From the NCBI RefSeq assembly GCF_041381155.1, contig NC_091134.1, positions 10,510,755 to 10,574,754 on the forward strand: a stretch of DNA of 64,000 nt, read 5' to 3'. Under the pieces are notes generated by a model, which worked only from the letters and a program-made list of their open reading frames with translations, did no database searches and was not told the origin of the DNA. Position 1 is the stretch's first letter; each line of letters opens with the position of its first letter. This DNA is from Argopecten irradians. Taxonomy: Eukaryota > Mollusca > Bivalvia > Pectinida > Pectinidae. Made by a program: the position numbers and the translations under genes. Positions 13,094-25,600 of this stretch are shown one piece after another.

Positions 13094-13365
13094 AATTCTA
13101 GGAGAGATTTATGACAAGCAAACATGGAATTTGGTTGATCCTTAATTTCAATGCAAATATAAATGATGTCTTAATTACGATATAAGATACATGTATCTAA
13201 TATAGTAGTTGAAATATATCATATAATATGTAAGATATCTTATATGACACATAACATATCTTATATCGCAAACAATATATCTTTTATATTTGTATTGAAA
13301 TTAAGGATCGACAATGCTCTTTGAAAAATGTCATGTTTGCTTGCCATAAATATTTCCTAGAATAA
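13094..13365. repeat. palindromic foldback repeat
   Basis: The left arm (ATTCTAGGAGAGATTTATG, AAGCAAACATG, CCTTAATTTCAATGCAAATA) is mirrored on the right (TTTGTATTGAAATTAAGG, CATGTTTGCTTG, CCATAAATATTTCCTAG) around an AT-rich centre. Arms are roughly 80 bp. There is no coding potential. Confidence 0.75.
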
Positions 13366-13536
13366 TTATTATCATTTTGGTCTTTCTAAAGCCGGAAACA
13401 TCGCAACAAAGATTTATAAGTGATACTAATATAAATCGTCGACGTCAGCAACATCCAAAAGCATATCTGTTATTATATTTAGCGGTACTGTACATGTCGT
13501 GTAATAACTAAAGCAAGTCATAGACTATTTCGCGGA

Positions 13537-13636
13537 TATGACGGACAGGGACATTCTTCACGAGGGCCACAACATTAGGGTTCTACATCATTTGTGATCC
13601 CGAGTGTAGAATATTCCTATATCCACATATGAAAGA
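13537..13636. repeat. foldback repeat related to 15.1 and 15.5 kb
   Basis: Starts GATATGACGGACAGGGACAT and ends with the inverse (AGAATATTCCTATATCCACA). The same termini, with CCCTCGGG-type inner motifs, recur at about 15086 and 15490. Confidence 0.65.
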
Positions 13637-13872
13637 GTATTTTCTCTAATACACCGACGTTTTATTGATATTTTACTACTATGATTGTAGTTCGAAAAAA
13701 GTAACTGCAAGTCAATTATCAACGGGATCAACAAAAGTTCGTCATATTTTCAACGCAAATAGTAAAAAAACAGTCTAGTTTCTGAGAAGAAAAAAAAAAC
13801 TCTGAGAAAATAGTAATTTTGTTGACGCCGTGACGTCACCAGGCTGTAACTGAGAACTAGTTGCAGTTTACA

Positions 13873-13943
13873 GATTCAAAAATCGGTAAAAATCATACAC
13901 TTAGTAGTACTATGTAGAGTATGATTTTTACCGATTTTTGATC
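13873..13943. repeat. 24-25 bp inverted repeat (hairpin)
   Basis: CAAAAATCGGTAAAAATCAT on the left is exactly inverted on the right (ATGATTTTTACCGATTTTTG), with about 20 bases between. It is a strong potential hairpin, probably a tiny foldback element. Confidence 0.85.
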
Positions 13944-14112
13944 TAGACATCTAAACGTTTAAAACGGTCTTAGGGTACTCTGGTGGGTCCATAATTACAT
14001 ATACTGTAATTTCTCAGATCCCTGTGGGCTGTATGATACAGCCTCGGGCGACACGGTCAGTATTACGCCTGTAGGTATGAGAGATACAAATGTACCTGTT
14101 TATAAATACTTT

Positions 14113-14237
14113 GTCCGTTAAACCTGCCTATATTATTAGGCTTTTCTAATTTTTTTTGATTTTTTTTTTTTTTTGCCTATATTAGGCATTTTTTTCCTCT
14201 CCAAAAATGTCTAATAATATAGGCATGTTTAACGGAC
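14113..14237. repeat. foldback MITE
   Basis: Terminal inverted repeats of about 29 bp. The left starts GTCCGTTAAACCTGCCTATA and the right is its inverse ending TGTTTAACGGAC. They flank T-rich sequence with further TATTAGGC copies. Confidence 0.85.
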
Positions 14238-14324
14238 TATGTAATACTTTGTATTCTTTCTACTACGGGTGTGATACTGGCAGGTCTATGGCAATAAACT
14301 CATAAACGCCTAAGGCTGCATTGC

Positions 14325-15085
14325 ATGGGTACCCATGCAATAAAGCCTCGTGACGTCACAGCGTCAACAAAATTTCTATTTCCTTGGTAAAATTTTAACA
14401 TTTGTTTTTCTATAAAAGATGCCAACAATGGAATTTTTGTTGAAAATATCACGTTATTTTTCATGTATGAAAATTGACCTCTAGCCGTGGATATCTTCGA
14501 ATTTATTTCAAAATGGCGGGATATTATAGTTGTAAAATTGCAATTAAAGGCCCAATATCCGTATCTTTCTTATTTTTTTCTTGATTTAGAAGAATGTTGA
14601 AAAAAAATCCTGTTGTAAATCATGCAGAGACAGGACTAAATCGAAGTCAAGATGAGCGATAATGATTCGTAATATTTCTTTAAAAATCAAATAAATATTA
14701 ACTATAGCTAGGTGGGTCCCACTTAGTCAAACAAGCCGAAGTTAGCCGACAATGTAACGTCTTTGCCGAGAACGTCATGTGACTACTGTAACTACGTAAG
14801 GTCTGTCCGAACTCTTCCGAAAACGGGTCATGAACTTTCCGACTTCCGTTCGGCAATACTCGTAACTTCTATGGCGACCAGTTTAAAATGAAGGCATGTT
14901 TACATGTATCGACTTTCAACAACTGCTGTACCAAAGTTATCAAAAAAACATTATGAATATTCTTTAATATATCTTAATTTTAACTACATCTACAAATACT
15001 AACAATATCGGAGTCGAATTTAACTTGAATTTTTGTTGATAGTTACGTATAGTGTGGCTTTAAAACATCGAGGCATGAAAGAAAA
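14325..15085. repeat. dispersed repeat block
   Basis: The part from about 14330 to 14550 (GCATGGGTACCCATGC, GTGACGTCACAG, then TTGTAAAATTGCAATT) resembles 15225-15480 (CATGGCTATCCATACTGC, GTGACGTTACAG, then TTGTAAAATTGCAATA). This suggests two diverged copies of one element. No coding sequence is seen. Confidence 0.55.
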
Positions 15086-15224
15086 ATACTCTTTCATAAG
15101 TAGATATGAAGGATAGGGATATTCTACCCTCGGGATCACAAAATGTTGCAAAACCCTGGGCAAGCCTCGGGTTTCACTACATTTTGTGACCCTCTGGTAG
15201 AATATCCTTCATATCCACAATACA
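15086..15224. repeat. foldback repeat
   Basis: GATATGAAGGATAGGGATAT and ATTCTACCCTCGGG on the left are inverted on the right (CTCTGGTAGAATATCC, TTCATATC), with ACAAAATG/CATTTTGT inside. It is the same family as 13537 and 15470. Confidence 0.75.
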
Positions 15225-15469
15225 CACATGTCGCCTGAGGCTGTATACATGGCTATCCATACTGCTGTGTGACGTTACAGGGAAAACACTGTTTTCTCGG
15301 CGAATTTTGTTGTTTTTTTGCGGTTTTACTATAAAGAATGTGTAGAACGAAATTTGCGCTAACAATATCACGCATTTTATATGTATGGATAATTGATTTG
15401 CAGTTGCTGTTTTCTTAAACTTATTTCTCAAAATTGCGGGTGAGTAGAATTGTAAAATTGCAATAAAAC

Positions 15470-15662
15470 GTCGAGGTATGAAAGAAAATACTATTTCATG
15501 TCTTGATATGAGGGATAGGGATATTCTTCATTCACAGAACCGAAGTAAAACCCTCGGCAATTCTCGGGTTTACAAGGATTTCTTACCGTCATCTCTTGGA
15601 TTTTACAACAGTCTGACCCTCGGGTAGAATATCCCTACCAATCATATTCACATATGAAATAG
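15470..15662. repeat. foldback repeat, third copy
   Basis: GATATGAGGGATAGGGATAT on the left and ACCCTCGGGTAGAATATCCC on the right mirror each other. The flanks GAAAATACTATTTCAT and CATATGAAATAGTC extend the inversion. It is closely related to the copy at 15086. Confidence 0.75.
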
Positions 15663-18125
15663 TCTTATAATAAATATATATTTATCCCTTTATGAGAAAT
15701 ATATCACAGTGTATGTACAACCCAGGAAGGTTAAACCGGTGCAGTTATGTTGAAGTAATAGCTTTAAAAAGCGTGAAAATATCGATATTGCTTGCGTGTA
15801 AATATGAAAGACACGGGTTTTGTGCAATAATTTATTTTTTAAACATGTACTTTGTTCTCATATAGGCCTACTGGAGGCAATTGCAATATTTCATTTGTGC
15901 CAGAAAGAAACATGAATGGATATTGTTATAGATTTATTTAGAGGAGGTTCCGCCTACTCAAAATCCAATTTTTCTGGCCTTTGGATATTTAACGGCTTCT
16001 ATGTATGCTAAGCGAATGTATACGTCATTTATTTCCCTAATGGAAAGGTATAGATGGTGGTAAATAGTTCAAATTCAGGTTGGTTTTAATTATGTGTAAT
16101 TCCGTGGATCTTGAGTGTTTCCCTTTGGGAAATACAAGGTCGGCATTCTAATATTGAATAGACATTCATGATCAGATTAGAGCTAAGGGGAAGTAAGTCA
16201 AAGATGTGCAATTTATATTCTGTAACTGTGTGTTCATGTCATAGAAACTGCTATTACAACACAATGGTACAATAAGTAGGATTTATAGTATAAAAAAATC
16301 AATAATTATTCAATATTTATGTTGTCGCTGACCTATTGTATCTAGGCCCATGTAATGCACATACATTACATAATTACATTGTATGACTATCAAATAAGTT
16401 TTTTTCTTTCTGTTTTACAGTTAAAATGCGTTAAAAGAATGTGAGAGCTGAGAAAATACTTTTCTGTACTTAGTTACATATAATATATCTCTTGGATTTG
16501 TACTCAGAAAAAAAAAGTAAACAAAAAAGAATACATACTGATATTTTTATTCACATTTATTACATTTTCAAGTGTGCATGAACCACATGTTTTCACAAAT
16601 CAGATTACTTACATCACAATAATTTAGAAATCAAGTCTAATTAAATACTACATACAGTTCACTTTAAATCTTGCATCCATGCATTCTTTTATGAACTTTG
16701 AATTTTTTATTTAAAGATTATTGATAGAAGCTGGAAATTTACTGGTGGTAGCATTGTGAAGTCTATATAGTTTGTTTATCAAAGATAAAACTGATTTGTC
16801 TGTTCTTGTTTTAGATAGATTCATCAGGGAGGATCATCTTAAAAGTTAATATAGCACAAACATTTCATATTACAAGGTGCCTGTTTTAAAAGATCATATT
16901 TTTATGGTTTTATGTATACATATGTAATATATAATGATGTTGATCATAAACGCCATCACTTGTTTACACAATCAAAACGGACATATTAATGTACAAACTT
17001 GTGTATATTATTGATACAGAAATTAAAAATACTGGAGATAAAGTTGTTTCTAAGATTTTTTTCACCATCATACTACATATAATTATTGCCATCAAACCCG
17101 ACAGGCATTCATTATATAACTAGAGTGAAAAGAACACAAAGCGTGCAAAACGTTTCTCTTTTACTTCAAATTCAGCACTTGGTCTATTTTATTCGAGTTA
17201 AAATAAATTATTCCATATTTTGGCCTGGTTTATGTGATAACTTCCATTCCATGTGCGATGAATTGAAGGGACATAACTCTAACAAACGGGAAAGAATAAC
17301 GTAAACAGACTGGAGAGTACTATACATGCCCAAAATACAGAAATACAAATAATTTATTGTGACCATCCGATCGGTTTGGAAATATGAATTCCCCTTCTTT
17401 TGAAAATAACATGTTAACATGTCTGAATTTACTCAGATTCTTTAACAAGATATACATTACTCCTGATTCATAGATGGCTTGCATAATATAAGTTTGGATT
17501 ATGGCTTGAAGAGTCGTTTTTATTTCGTTTTATATCTCATGTTTCGGCTTTCAATTTCAAGATTAACATATCAGATAATTGATTTTTTCATACAATTTGT
17601 TGTACAAATGATTAATTCATCAAAAAAAATCTTGAGCGCAAGTTTAGGTTTAAATGCCTAGAACAAAATGGTTGGGTATCCCTTGTATGGCTGCTTCAAT
17701 GAAAATTCGACTTCATAAAGAATGTTTAAACAAAGAACACATGAAAAAATGTGCATATCTTAATTTATATGCATCTGAATGAGCCCTGTTAACAAAATTT
17801 CAATTTCACAGACTACATTTGTCCTCTGATTGTTCCTTCAGATTCACTTTTCTGAACAAATTATTGATAATACAGTTAATCATTATATTGTTCGTTGTGC
17901 TTATTCTGAGGCCCTATTGAAAATATTTTTGTCCCTATGATATTAAATACTATACATATAAGTACACATAATGTGAGCTTTTTACCCCTGTTATATTGGA
18001 GATTTACCAGGATCTCTATGACAGTAAGTAAACAACTGTACTGACAAGAACATAATCACTTAAAATCTTTATAATCTGTTCAGTAAACCAAACACATACA
18101 TATATATGGTGGCATATTTCTGCCA
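15663..18125. other. non-coding stretch between GPCR and ATAD3
   Basis: AT-rich sequence with no supported gene. Short open frames at 17086-17661 lack any domain or splice support. Confidence 0.5.
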
Positions 18126-18263
18126 CCGAGTTGCCGACTTACGACTTAATGATGACGACATAATTAAGGCATTCTGTCGAACAGCAAGAATATATCGACT
18201 TACCACATGTACCTGCCCACACAATGATTCCAAGATAATTATGTAGAAAGTCGGTAACTCGGC
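18126..18263. repeat. inverted-repeat element
   Basis: CCGAGTTGCCGACTT at the left and AAGTCGGTAACTCGG at the right pair at 14 of 15 positions. GTCGACATC-type sequence continues to about 18360, so the full element may be longer. Confidence 0.5.
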
Positions 18264-19305
18264 TATTAATCGTGTTTATGCTCGGTTGTGACACCGACTT
18301 GTCAGGTATTGATGTCATATCTAAACTAAAAGATGTCGACATCTGGTCTTGAAAGTCGAAATCAAAGGCCATCCTTTCATAAAGCACGGTGTATATGCAG
18401 CAAGGCACCATACAGCAGAGATCGACGTTGATTTCATTAATTCAGGTTTTTATTTGTTTGATTTCAAAATTAAAAATTGTGATCCTACACATCCCGGCCA
18501 CGTAGCTGTAGTCTGCGTGTACGTAGCTGTTAGTCCGAGCTGAGGAAGTAAGCAGTGCAGAAGGACACTGCTTTGTACAACGAATTGACATGCTCTTGGC
18601 CATAATCATTAATTAATATATAACCGTTGGTTGACAATTCGTTTAAAAACTGTGTGTGTGTTTTGTGGATTGGCATTCGTATTAAGTCCATGTGGTACAT
18701 ACCGTGCTATACTATATTAAAAGAATGAATGAAAAATGAAAAATGCAAAACAATGATTTTTTCATGTTTTATTTTCTTGTGAATCACGAAAAATAACAAG
18801 AATTCTTTTCAATTCAAATTATTTTTTATTCATTTATATCTTGACTTCAAAACACTCACTATTCACCAACATACATCAAACATTTCTCACAACTAAAACA
18901 ACATCTTACACTCATTTCATTCACTCCACATTTCATTCACTCCACAGGGTATTGACAAAATTCAAACCACAGTCTATACAAATCACTATAAAATAAATAT
19001 TATCTATAGATATGTGGATTTACTGTGGAAAGGTCTACAAAGTCCCTGTGATTTAATCTATATCACAAATTATAATGTAAGACTATAACATAAGATCCTC
19101 TTTCTTTCTCAGAAAAATTTTCATTATCCAATATTTTACAGCATGGAATCAGCATCATAATTATATATATAGGGCAGATACACACTCACAATTCATCACT
19201 ATGGCAGTGAATATTTGATTACTGTACCAATACACGTTTTCTTAATGAGTTATGTAAACTCTCACAATCATCTGACTAAAACTTACATGAAAGCATTTAC
19301 GATAA
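18264..19305. other. non-coding, probably past the ATAD3 3' end
   Basis: No exon is seen. The right part may belong to a long ATAD3 3' untranslated region, since further TTTATT motifs (AATAAA on the minus strand) occur near 18763 and 18825. Confidence 0.4.
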
Positions 19306-19311
19306 TTTATT
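19306..19311 (-). terminator. candidate poly(A) signal of ATAD3
   Basis: AATAAA on the minus strand, about 380 bases downstream of the ATAD3 stop codon. Other copies lie farther down, so the exact cleavage site is unknown. Confidence 0.4.
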
Positions 19312-19687
19312 CTGTACTTCAATGTGCATGTATTTAAACCATGTACTTAATAATTAAGATACATTTACATAAATATACTTCACTGTTAATCAAATTTCCA
19401 ATACTTGCATTATACATTTACACAACTACAGGCCATTCAATATTAGTCATTTCACAAAATCAATAAACTAAAATGTCATTTGGAACTTGATTTCAGAAAA
19501 ACTCCATTTCTGAATATGAATGTGTATTGTACCTAGAATCACTTTAATATATAACTACACACAACAACACCACACAAATGCGTCTTTGTGTTCCATCTCA
19601 CGTAAATGTTCTGGTCAAAGTCTCTCAAACTCTTGAGTCCCTGGCAGTTTTGTTCAGCTAATTAAAACATCCTAAAGCCATACAGTG

Positions 19688-22600
19688 TTAACTAGGTGGG
19701 TCTTTCTTTACACTGGAGACTCCAGTAGAAGCATCTTTCTCTGATGAGTATGTTGCCCCAATCTCTCTCATTTCTGTTGCGGCACTTTCCTCGTGCCAGA
19801 CTACCTTTTTAGCATGCTGTCTGACACTGTTCATAACACATTCCTCCATCATGGCTTCTGTCAGTACACCAGTTTCTGACGCATAGGCAGACGCCTACAA
19901 TAAAATAAATGAATATAACAAATCTTTTCACAAGTATCCCCCAGCTGATGTATAATGTTGATTATTTAACCTCAATAATCATGGTAATCACTAAACTTCC
20001 AAACTCTATAGTGAACACTCTAATGTTGACTGCCATGCTACAGCTAGTTGGGACATTTCTCTCCCTGATAATCCCTCAGTCATGCTGACTTACCTGCCAT
20101 GCTACAGCTAGTTTGGATATTTCCCTCCCTGATAATCCCTCAGTCATGCTGACTTACCTGCCATGCTACAGCTAGTTTGGACATTTCCCTCCCTGACAAT
20201 CCCTCAGTCATGCTGACTTACCTGCCATGCTACAGCTAGTTTGGATATTTCCCTCCCTGATAATCCCTCAGTCATGCTGACTTACCTGCCATGCTACAGC
20301 TAGTTTGGATATTTCTCTCCTTGATAATCCCTCAGTCATGCTGACTTACCTGCCATGCTACAGCTAGTTTGGACATTTCTATCCCTGACAATCCCTCAGT
20401 CATGCTGACTTACCTGCCATGCTACAGCTAGTTTGGATATTTCTCTCCTTGATAATCCCTCAGGTCATGCTGACTTACCTGCCATGCTACAGCTAGTTTG
20501 GATATTTCTCTCCTTGATAATCCCTCAGTCATGCTGACTTACCTGCCATGCTACAGCTAGTTTGGACATTTCTATCCCTGACAATCCCTCAGTCATGCTG
20601 ACTTACCTGCCATGCTACAGCTAGTTTGGACATTTCCTCCCTGATAATCCCTCAGTCATGCTGACTTACCTGCAACTACCTATTTGGCCATCCTGAATAC
20701 ATGCTAGTTTGGCTAGTATTTCTCTCCCTGATAATCCCTCAGTCATGCTGACTTACCTGCCATGCTACAGCTAGTTTGGACATTTCCCTCCCTGACAATC
20801 CCTCAGTCATGCTGACTTACCTGCCATGCTACAGCTAGTTTGGACATTTCTCTCCTTGATAATCCCTCAGTCATGCTGACTTACCTGCCATGCTACAGCT
20901 AGTTTGGATATTTCTCTCCCTGATAATCCCTCAGTCATTTTAGCTATTTCTAGACACTTCTTGCCATAGTCAAACTCATCTAGTCTTAACCTCCTACAAA
21001 ATCAAACAAAATCAATTTAGAGGCATTTAAAATAGCGATATCACTTTCTATGTTTTCCAAATTACAATTTTCAGTTTTTATTTTAACAAAGAATAAGAGA
21101 AAATTTAGCTGGGACCGGCAAAGTACTTTGTCTTAAGTCAGGTTGTCAAGTTACACAAGTTTGTATCAACTAAGTTCAACTTTATCTTATCCTTGCAAAA
21201 GTAAAAAAACTGTGAAAAAAATATATTTTTATAACTTTTTTTTATACCTACCCCTCTTTTCTCTGTCGCTGGTACCAAACAGTACAGGTCAAAATAACGT
21301 CGCACAAGTCGCTCTCTCTCGTCTAGCGTAGGCGACATGAACTCGACCATCTCGTCAAGTCGATCATTTATAGCCCAATCAAACTGCTCAGGCTGGTTAC
21401 TGGCTAATACTAACATAAACCTGAAATAAAAAAAAATTTACATGATAATAAAGTAACATGTTTGGATAGAAAATTCTCCCATACCTGACAGGGTTATCCC
21501 TCGTGTTGCTAAGGAAAAGATAACTCTGTCTTTTCTGGAGTAGGGAAAAGACAGCTCATACAAGGTTGACAATGATGTCATTGAACATGTGGAGATTATT
21601 GTCCAATACGCCATTGATTGTCAACATTATAAAAATACTTCCTAATTGATTTTTTTTATAATGGGAGAAAAATAATTTTACATGGTTCTGTCAAGTGGAC
21701 AGGGATATCTCAACCCTCGTGAAAGATTTTGGGCCGGCCAACCCTCAGCAAGTTTGAGTTGACCAGCCAAAATCTTTCACTAAAGTTCACATGTCCCTGT
21801 CCACTTGACAGACCCGTGTAAGACACTTTTATTCCTAGATAATAAGCAAACCTGCAAGATTCTTTCTTCTTTAATCCAGTTAGCTGTATAACTTTTTTTA
21901 TTTTATAACAACAGAATATAGAGTCACTTCAAATGTTTAGATGCTCTAAATATAATGATAAAGCCATGATCAGATAGTTTTTGATCAGATTGGAAGAATT
22001 TCAGGGATTGAAAAAAGACAGTGTTTATCTAGTATTCATTAGGTAATTGATGAACCCACCTCCTGTCCTGTCTCTTCTTGGTTAAAATGACAACCATAAA
22101 GTGTATAAATTGACAAAGGAGAGCATTATGAGATTGAGATCATACAGAAGGATGCTTACTTTGTAGACTGTTCTCCTGTCCTATATAGAAAAGCGTTGAG
22201 TGTGGCCCGGAGATCTTCACTTATATGTTCCTGGAGATAATCAACAGAAAATAACAGTAAAGAGTAGCTGCATTTATACATAGCACAATCAATACCATGT
22301 AAAACATGGTCTTTTAATTTCATCATTTACTGTCATAAAAAGTCTACTACATATTATTGAAACTATTTAATTCACAGTGATAAATTTTCTCACCTTCTTT
22401 CATACCACTTGTGAAGTCCATCAAATTACATTGGTTTGGTACGATTAGTTTAATGTCCTATTATGAGCCAGAATAATTTAAGTACATGCCAGGTTTATAA
22501 GCCAGAGTACCCACAGAAAAACCACTGACCAGCAGGCAGTATCTGGCAATTGTCCCACATGAGAGTTGAAACTCTCTACCCAGAGGTGGAGGGCTTGTGG

Positions 22601-25600
22601 TAACATGGCAGGACATCTTAATCCACTCATAAATAGGCCATCCCTAGGGAAAACTATTTGGTTTGCAGTATTCAAATTCATTGAACAAAGGAAGCATATG
22701 ATTGAGATCATAACTGCTTATTGTAGACTGTTCTCCTGTCCTATATAGAAAAGTTGAGTTGGCCCGGAGTCTTCGAACTTATATGTTCCTGGAGATAATC
22801 AACAGAAAATAACAGTAAAGAGTAGCTGCATTTATACATAGCACAATCAATACCATGTAAAACATGGTCTTTTAATTTCATCATTTACTGTCATAAAAAG
22901 TCTACTACATATTATTGAAACTATTTAATTCACAGTGATAAATTTTCTCACCTTCTTTCATACCACTTGTGAAGTCCATCAAATTACATTGGTTTGGTAC
23001 GATTAGTTTAATGTCCTATTATGAGCCAGAATAATTTAAGTACATGCCAGGTTTATAAGCCAGAGTACCCGCAGAAAAACCACAATGACCAAAAGTCAGT
23101 ACTGGCAATTGTCCCATTGCTAGAGTTGAATCATAACTTACTACCCAGATATCAAGGGCTTATTAATTGTAACATGTCAGGACATCTTAATCATTTTTGT
23201 ATAAAATGCGACCACCCCCGGCAGGGAAAACTATTTGGTTTTGCAGTATCAAATTCAATATGTGTTCAATAGATTGAAATCGCTTTAATATCAAATTAAA
23301 TGTGTCGACTAATGTAAAAATAACTTTTTAAAAACTACATAAAATACCATGTGTTTAAGAAAACTTTCTGAGAGAACATTTATATTCAAGTCGTTGGCTT
23401 TGAAAAAATTTTCACCACCTTTCTTTCTCTTTCTTAAAAATGCATCTGCTTCATCTACAAACAGTAGTAACCTGTAAAATGATGTAAACATATATGCAGA
23501 GATTGATAACTATTGTTGATAAATAAATATAAAAGGTTTAGTAAAGTTTCAAAGTTTGATCTGGTTTTGAATATGTGTACTGGGTTACCAGTCAGCAACA
23601 TAACATTGTAAACTAGTAAAACTACATTCAAATGTCAGTCTATTACAGATCAAAAGTAAATTTTTTATAACAGGAGAATATACTTTCACATTTTTCATCA
23701 GAAATCACGATGGAGGAACATAAACACTCATCCATAATATTTAAGATATGTCACAGTATGTAGAATGGGCCCGTCAGAATGATATCTAAATGACAAAAGT
23801 TACTTCTTTTAAAAAGTCTTGCTACCAGTAATCATAATAAAGACCTTATCATCATAATCAATTGGATTTTATAAGATATAGACACAGTATTGCAATTTTT
23901 GTATTAAAGAAACATCCCCGGCAAGGTGAAATGTAAATTATATACATATAACACATGAATGAATGATTTTGTTAATCAAACTGTTCAAGAGAAAATTGTG
24001 TTTAATCATAGGTTATTTTCAAATTATGTGTCTTAATAAATATTCTTTGAATATAAGCAATACCATTTTGCACCATGTGCTTTTGGAAAACTGATCAATC
24101 TGAGAGAACTTTTCGATACTATGGCTTTGAAAAAATACCACAGAATTTTTTTGGGATGCAAAAATGCATTGCTTCATCTACAAATATTTAGTAACCTTGA
24201 AGTAAAATGATGAACAACCAATTTCAATGGTGGTAATGAGATTGAAAACTATTTTTTTGTAATAAATACAAATATGTATTAAATGTCAAAGTTTGATTGA
24301 TAGAGAAAAAATACCATTGTCGGAGGTGGAGCATCTTTAAAGTAAATACCCAATTCATTTTCATCACATGGTGGTAAAACTACACTAGGTTCAAATTTTG
24401 TCCTTACCCTATTCAGATATGGTGCAAAAAAAAGTTTTTTGTAACATGGCTGTATTCCTTTTCCCCATTATCAAAATTTACATTTTTTCAAAAGTTACTT
24501 CTTTTAAAGTCTTGCTGTTAGTAAGTCTTGCTGTTAGTTCATAATAGACAAGACCTTATCAATAATCAATTGGTAATTAATAATTTTACAAGGACGATAA
24601 TTTTTGTATTAAAGATGCTCCACCACCCCCGGCAGAACATAATTGGTGTTTAATCATGGTTACATATGTCTGATTAACACAAAAAAATAATATAAAATAA
24701 TTCATTTTGCTTTTGGTGCATGATGCAAGTCAGTACTTCATTCCATATAGAACATAGTACCATAGAATTTCTTCGGGATGCAATTAATTAATTTTTGATA
24801 TTTTTATCTTGAAGTAAAATTAAAGCTCAACATTTTTCAATGGAGGTAATGGTGTCAAGTAAGTAACTTTTGTAACTGAAGACAAATACTAATTCGTCTG
24901 CTCCATGTTTCTGATACAGAAAAAATACCATTCGTCGGCGGTGGAGCATCTTTAAAGTAAATACCCCAATTCATTTTCATCATTTGGTATTAAAAGACAT
25001 TATCTAATTATACACTAGGTACTTGATTTTGTCCTTACCCTCTTTTACTGGTGCTAGCCCAATCAAATGTTTTGTGCATGGCTGTCACTCCGTCTTTCCC
25101 CATTGGCGCGACATCACCCCCTGTCATAATGGCATAATCCATCCCCGAGTGTTTAGCAAGACTCTACAACATTAAACATTTATATTAAGTCAAGAAACAA
25201 ACTTCAGATATCGTATGTACCGGTATTTACTGTTAAAAACTATCGATATAGTATCTTGCTTGGGAATATTTTTTTTTATCTGCATCACTGAGTGCTCAGA
25301 GGAGGTTAGTTAAAGCTCTCACCTATTACAGTCCAAGTTTAATGATACATGTACATGCATATTCATCCAAAAGCATCTATTCATCAATACGCCTACTATT
25401 TGGTTTAGATGATAATTTGAATCGGTTAATATATGAAATAATTTTCATACAACCTTATTATGTTCATAATTTTCATACAACCTTATTATGAAGAACCTTT
25501 GTCTGAGGAATTTGAGTACATATATACCTCTTCCCCAGGCCTATATAGCATACAAAGATAAACAATTGCACCTCTCTACAAACAATGAGACTACTAACCA

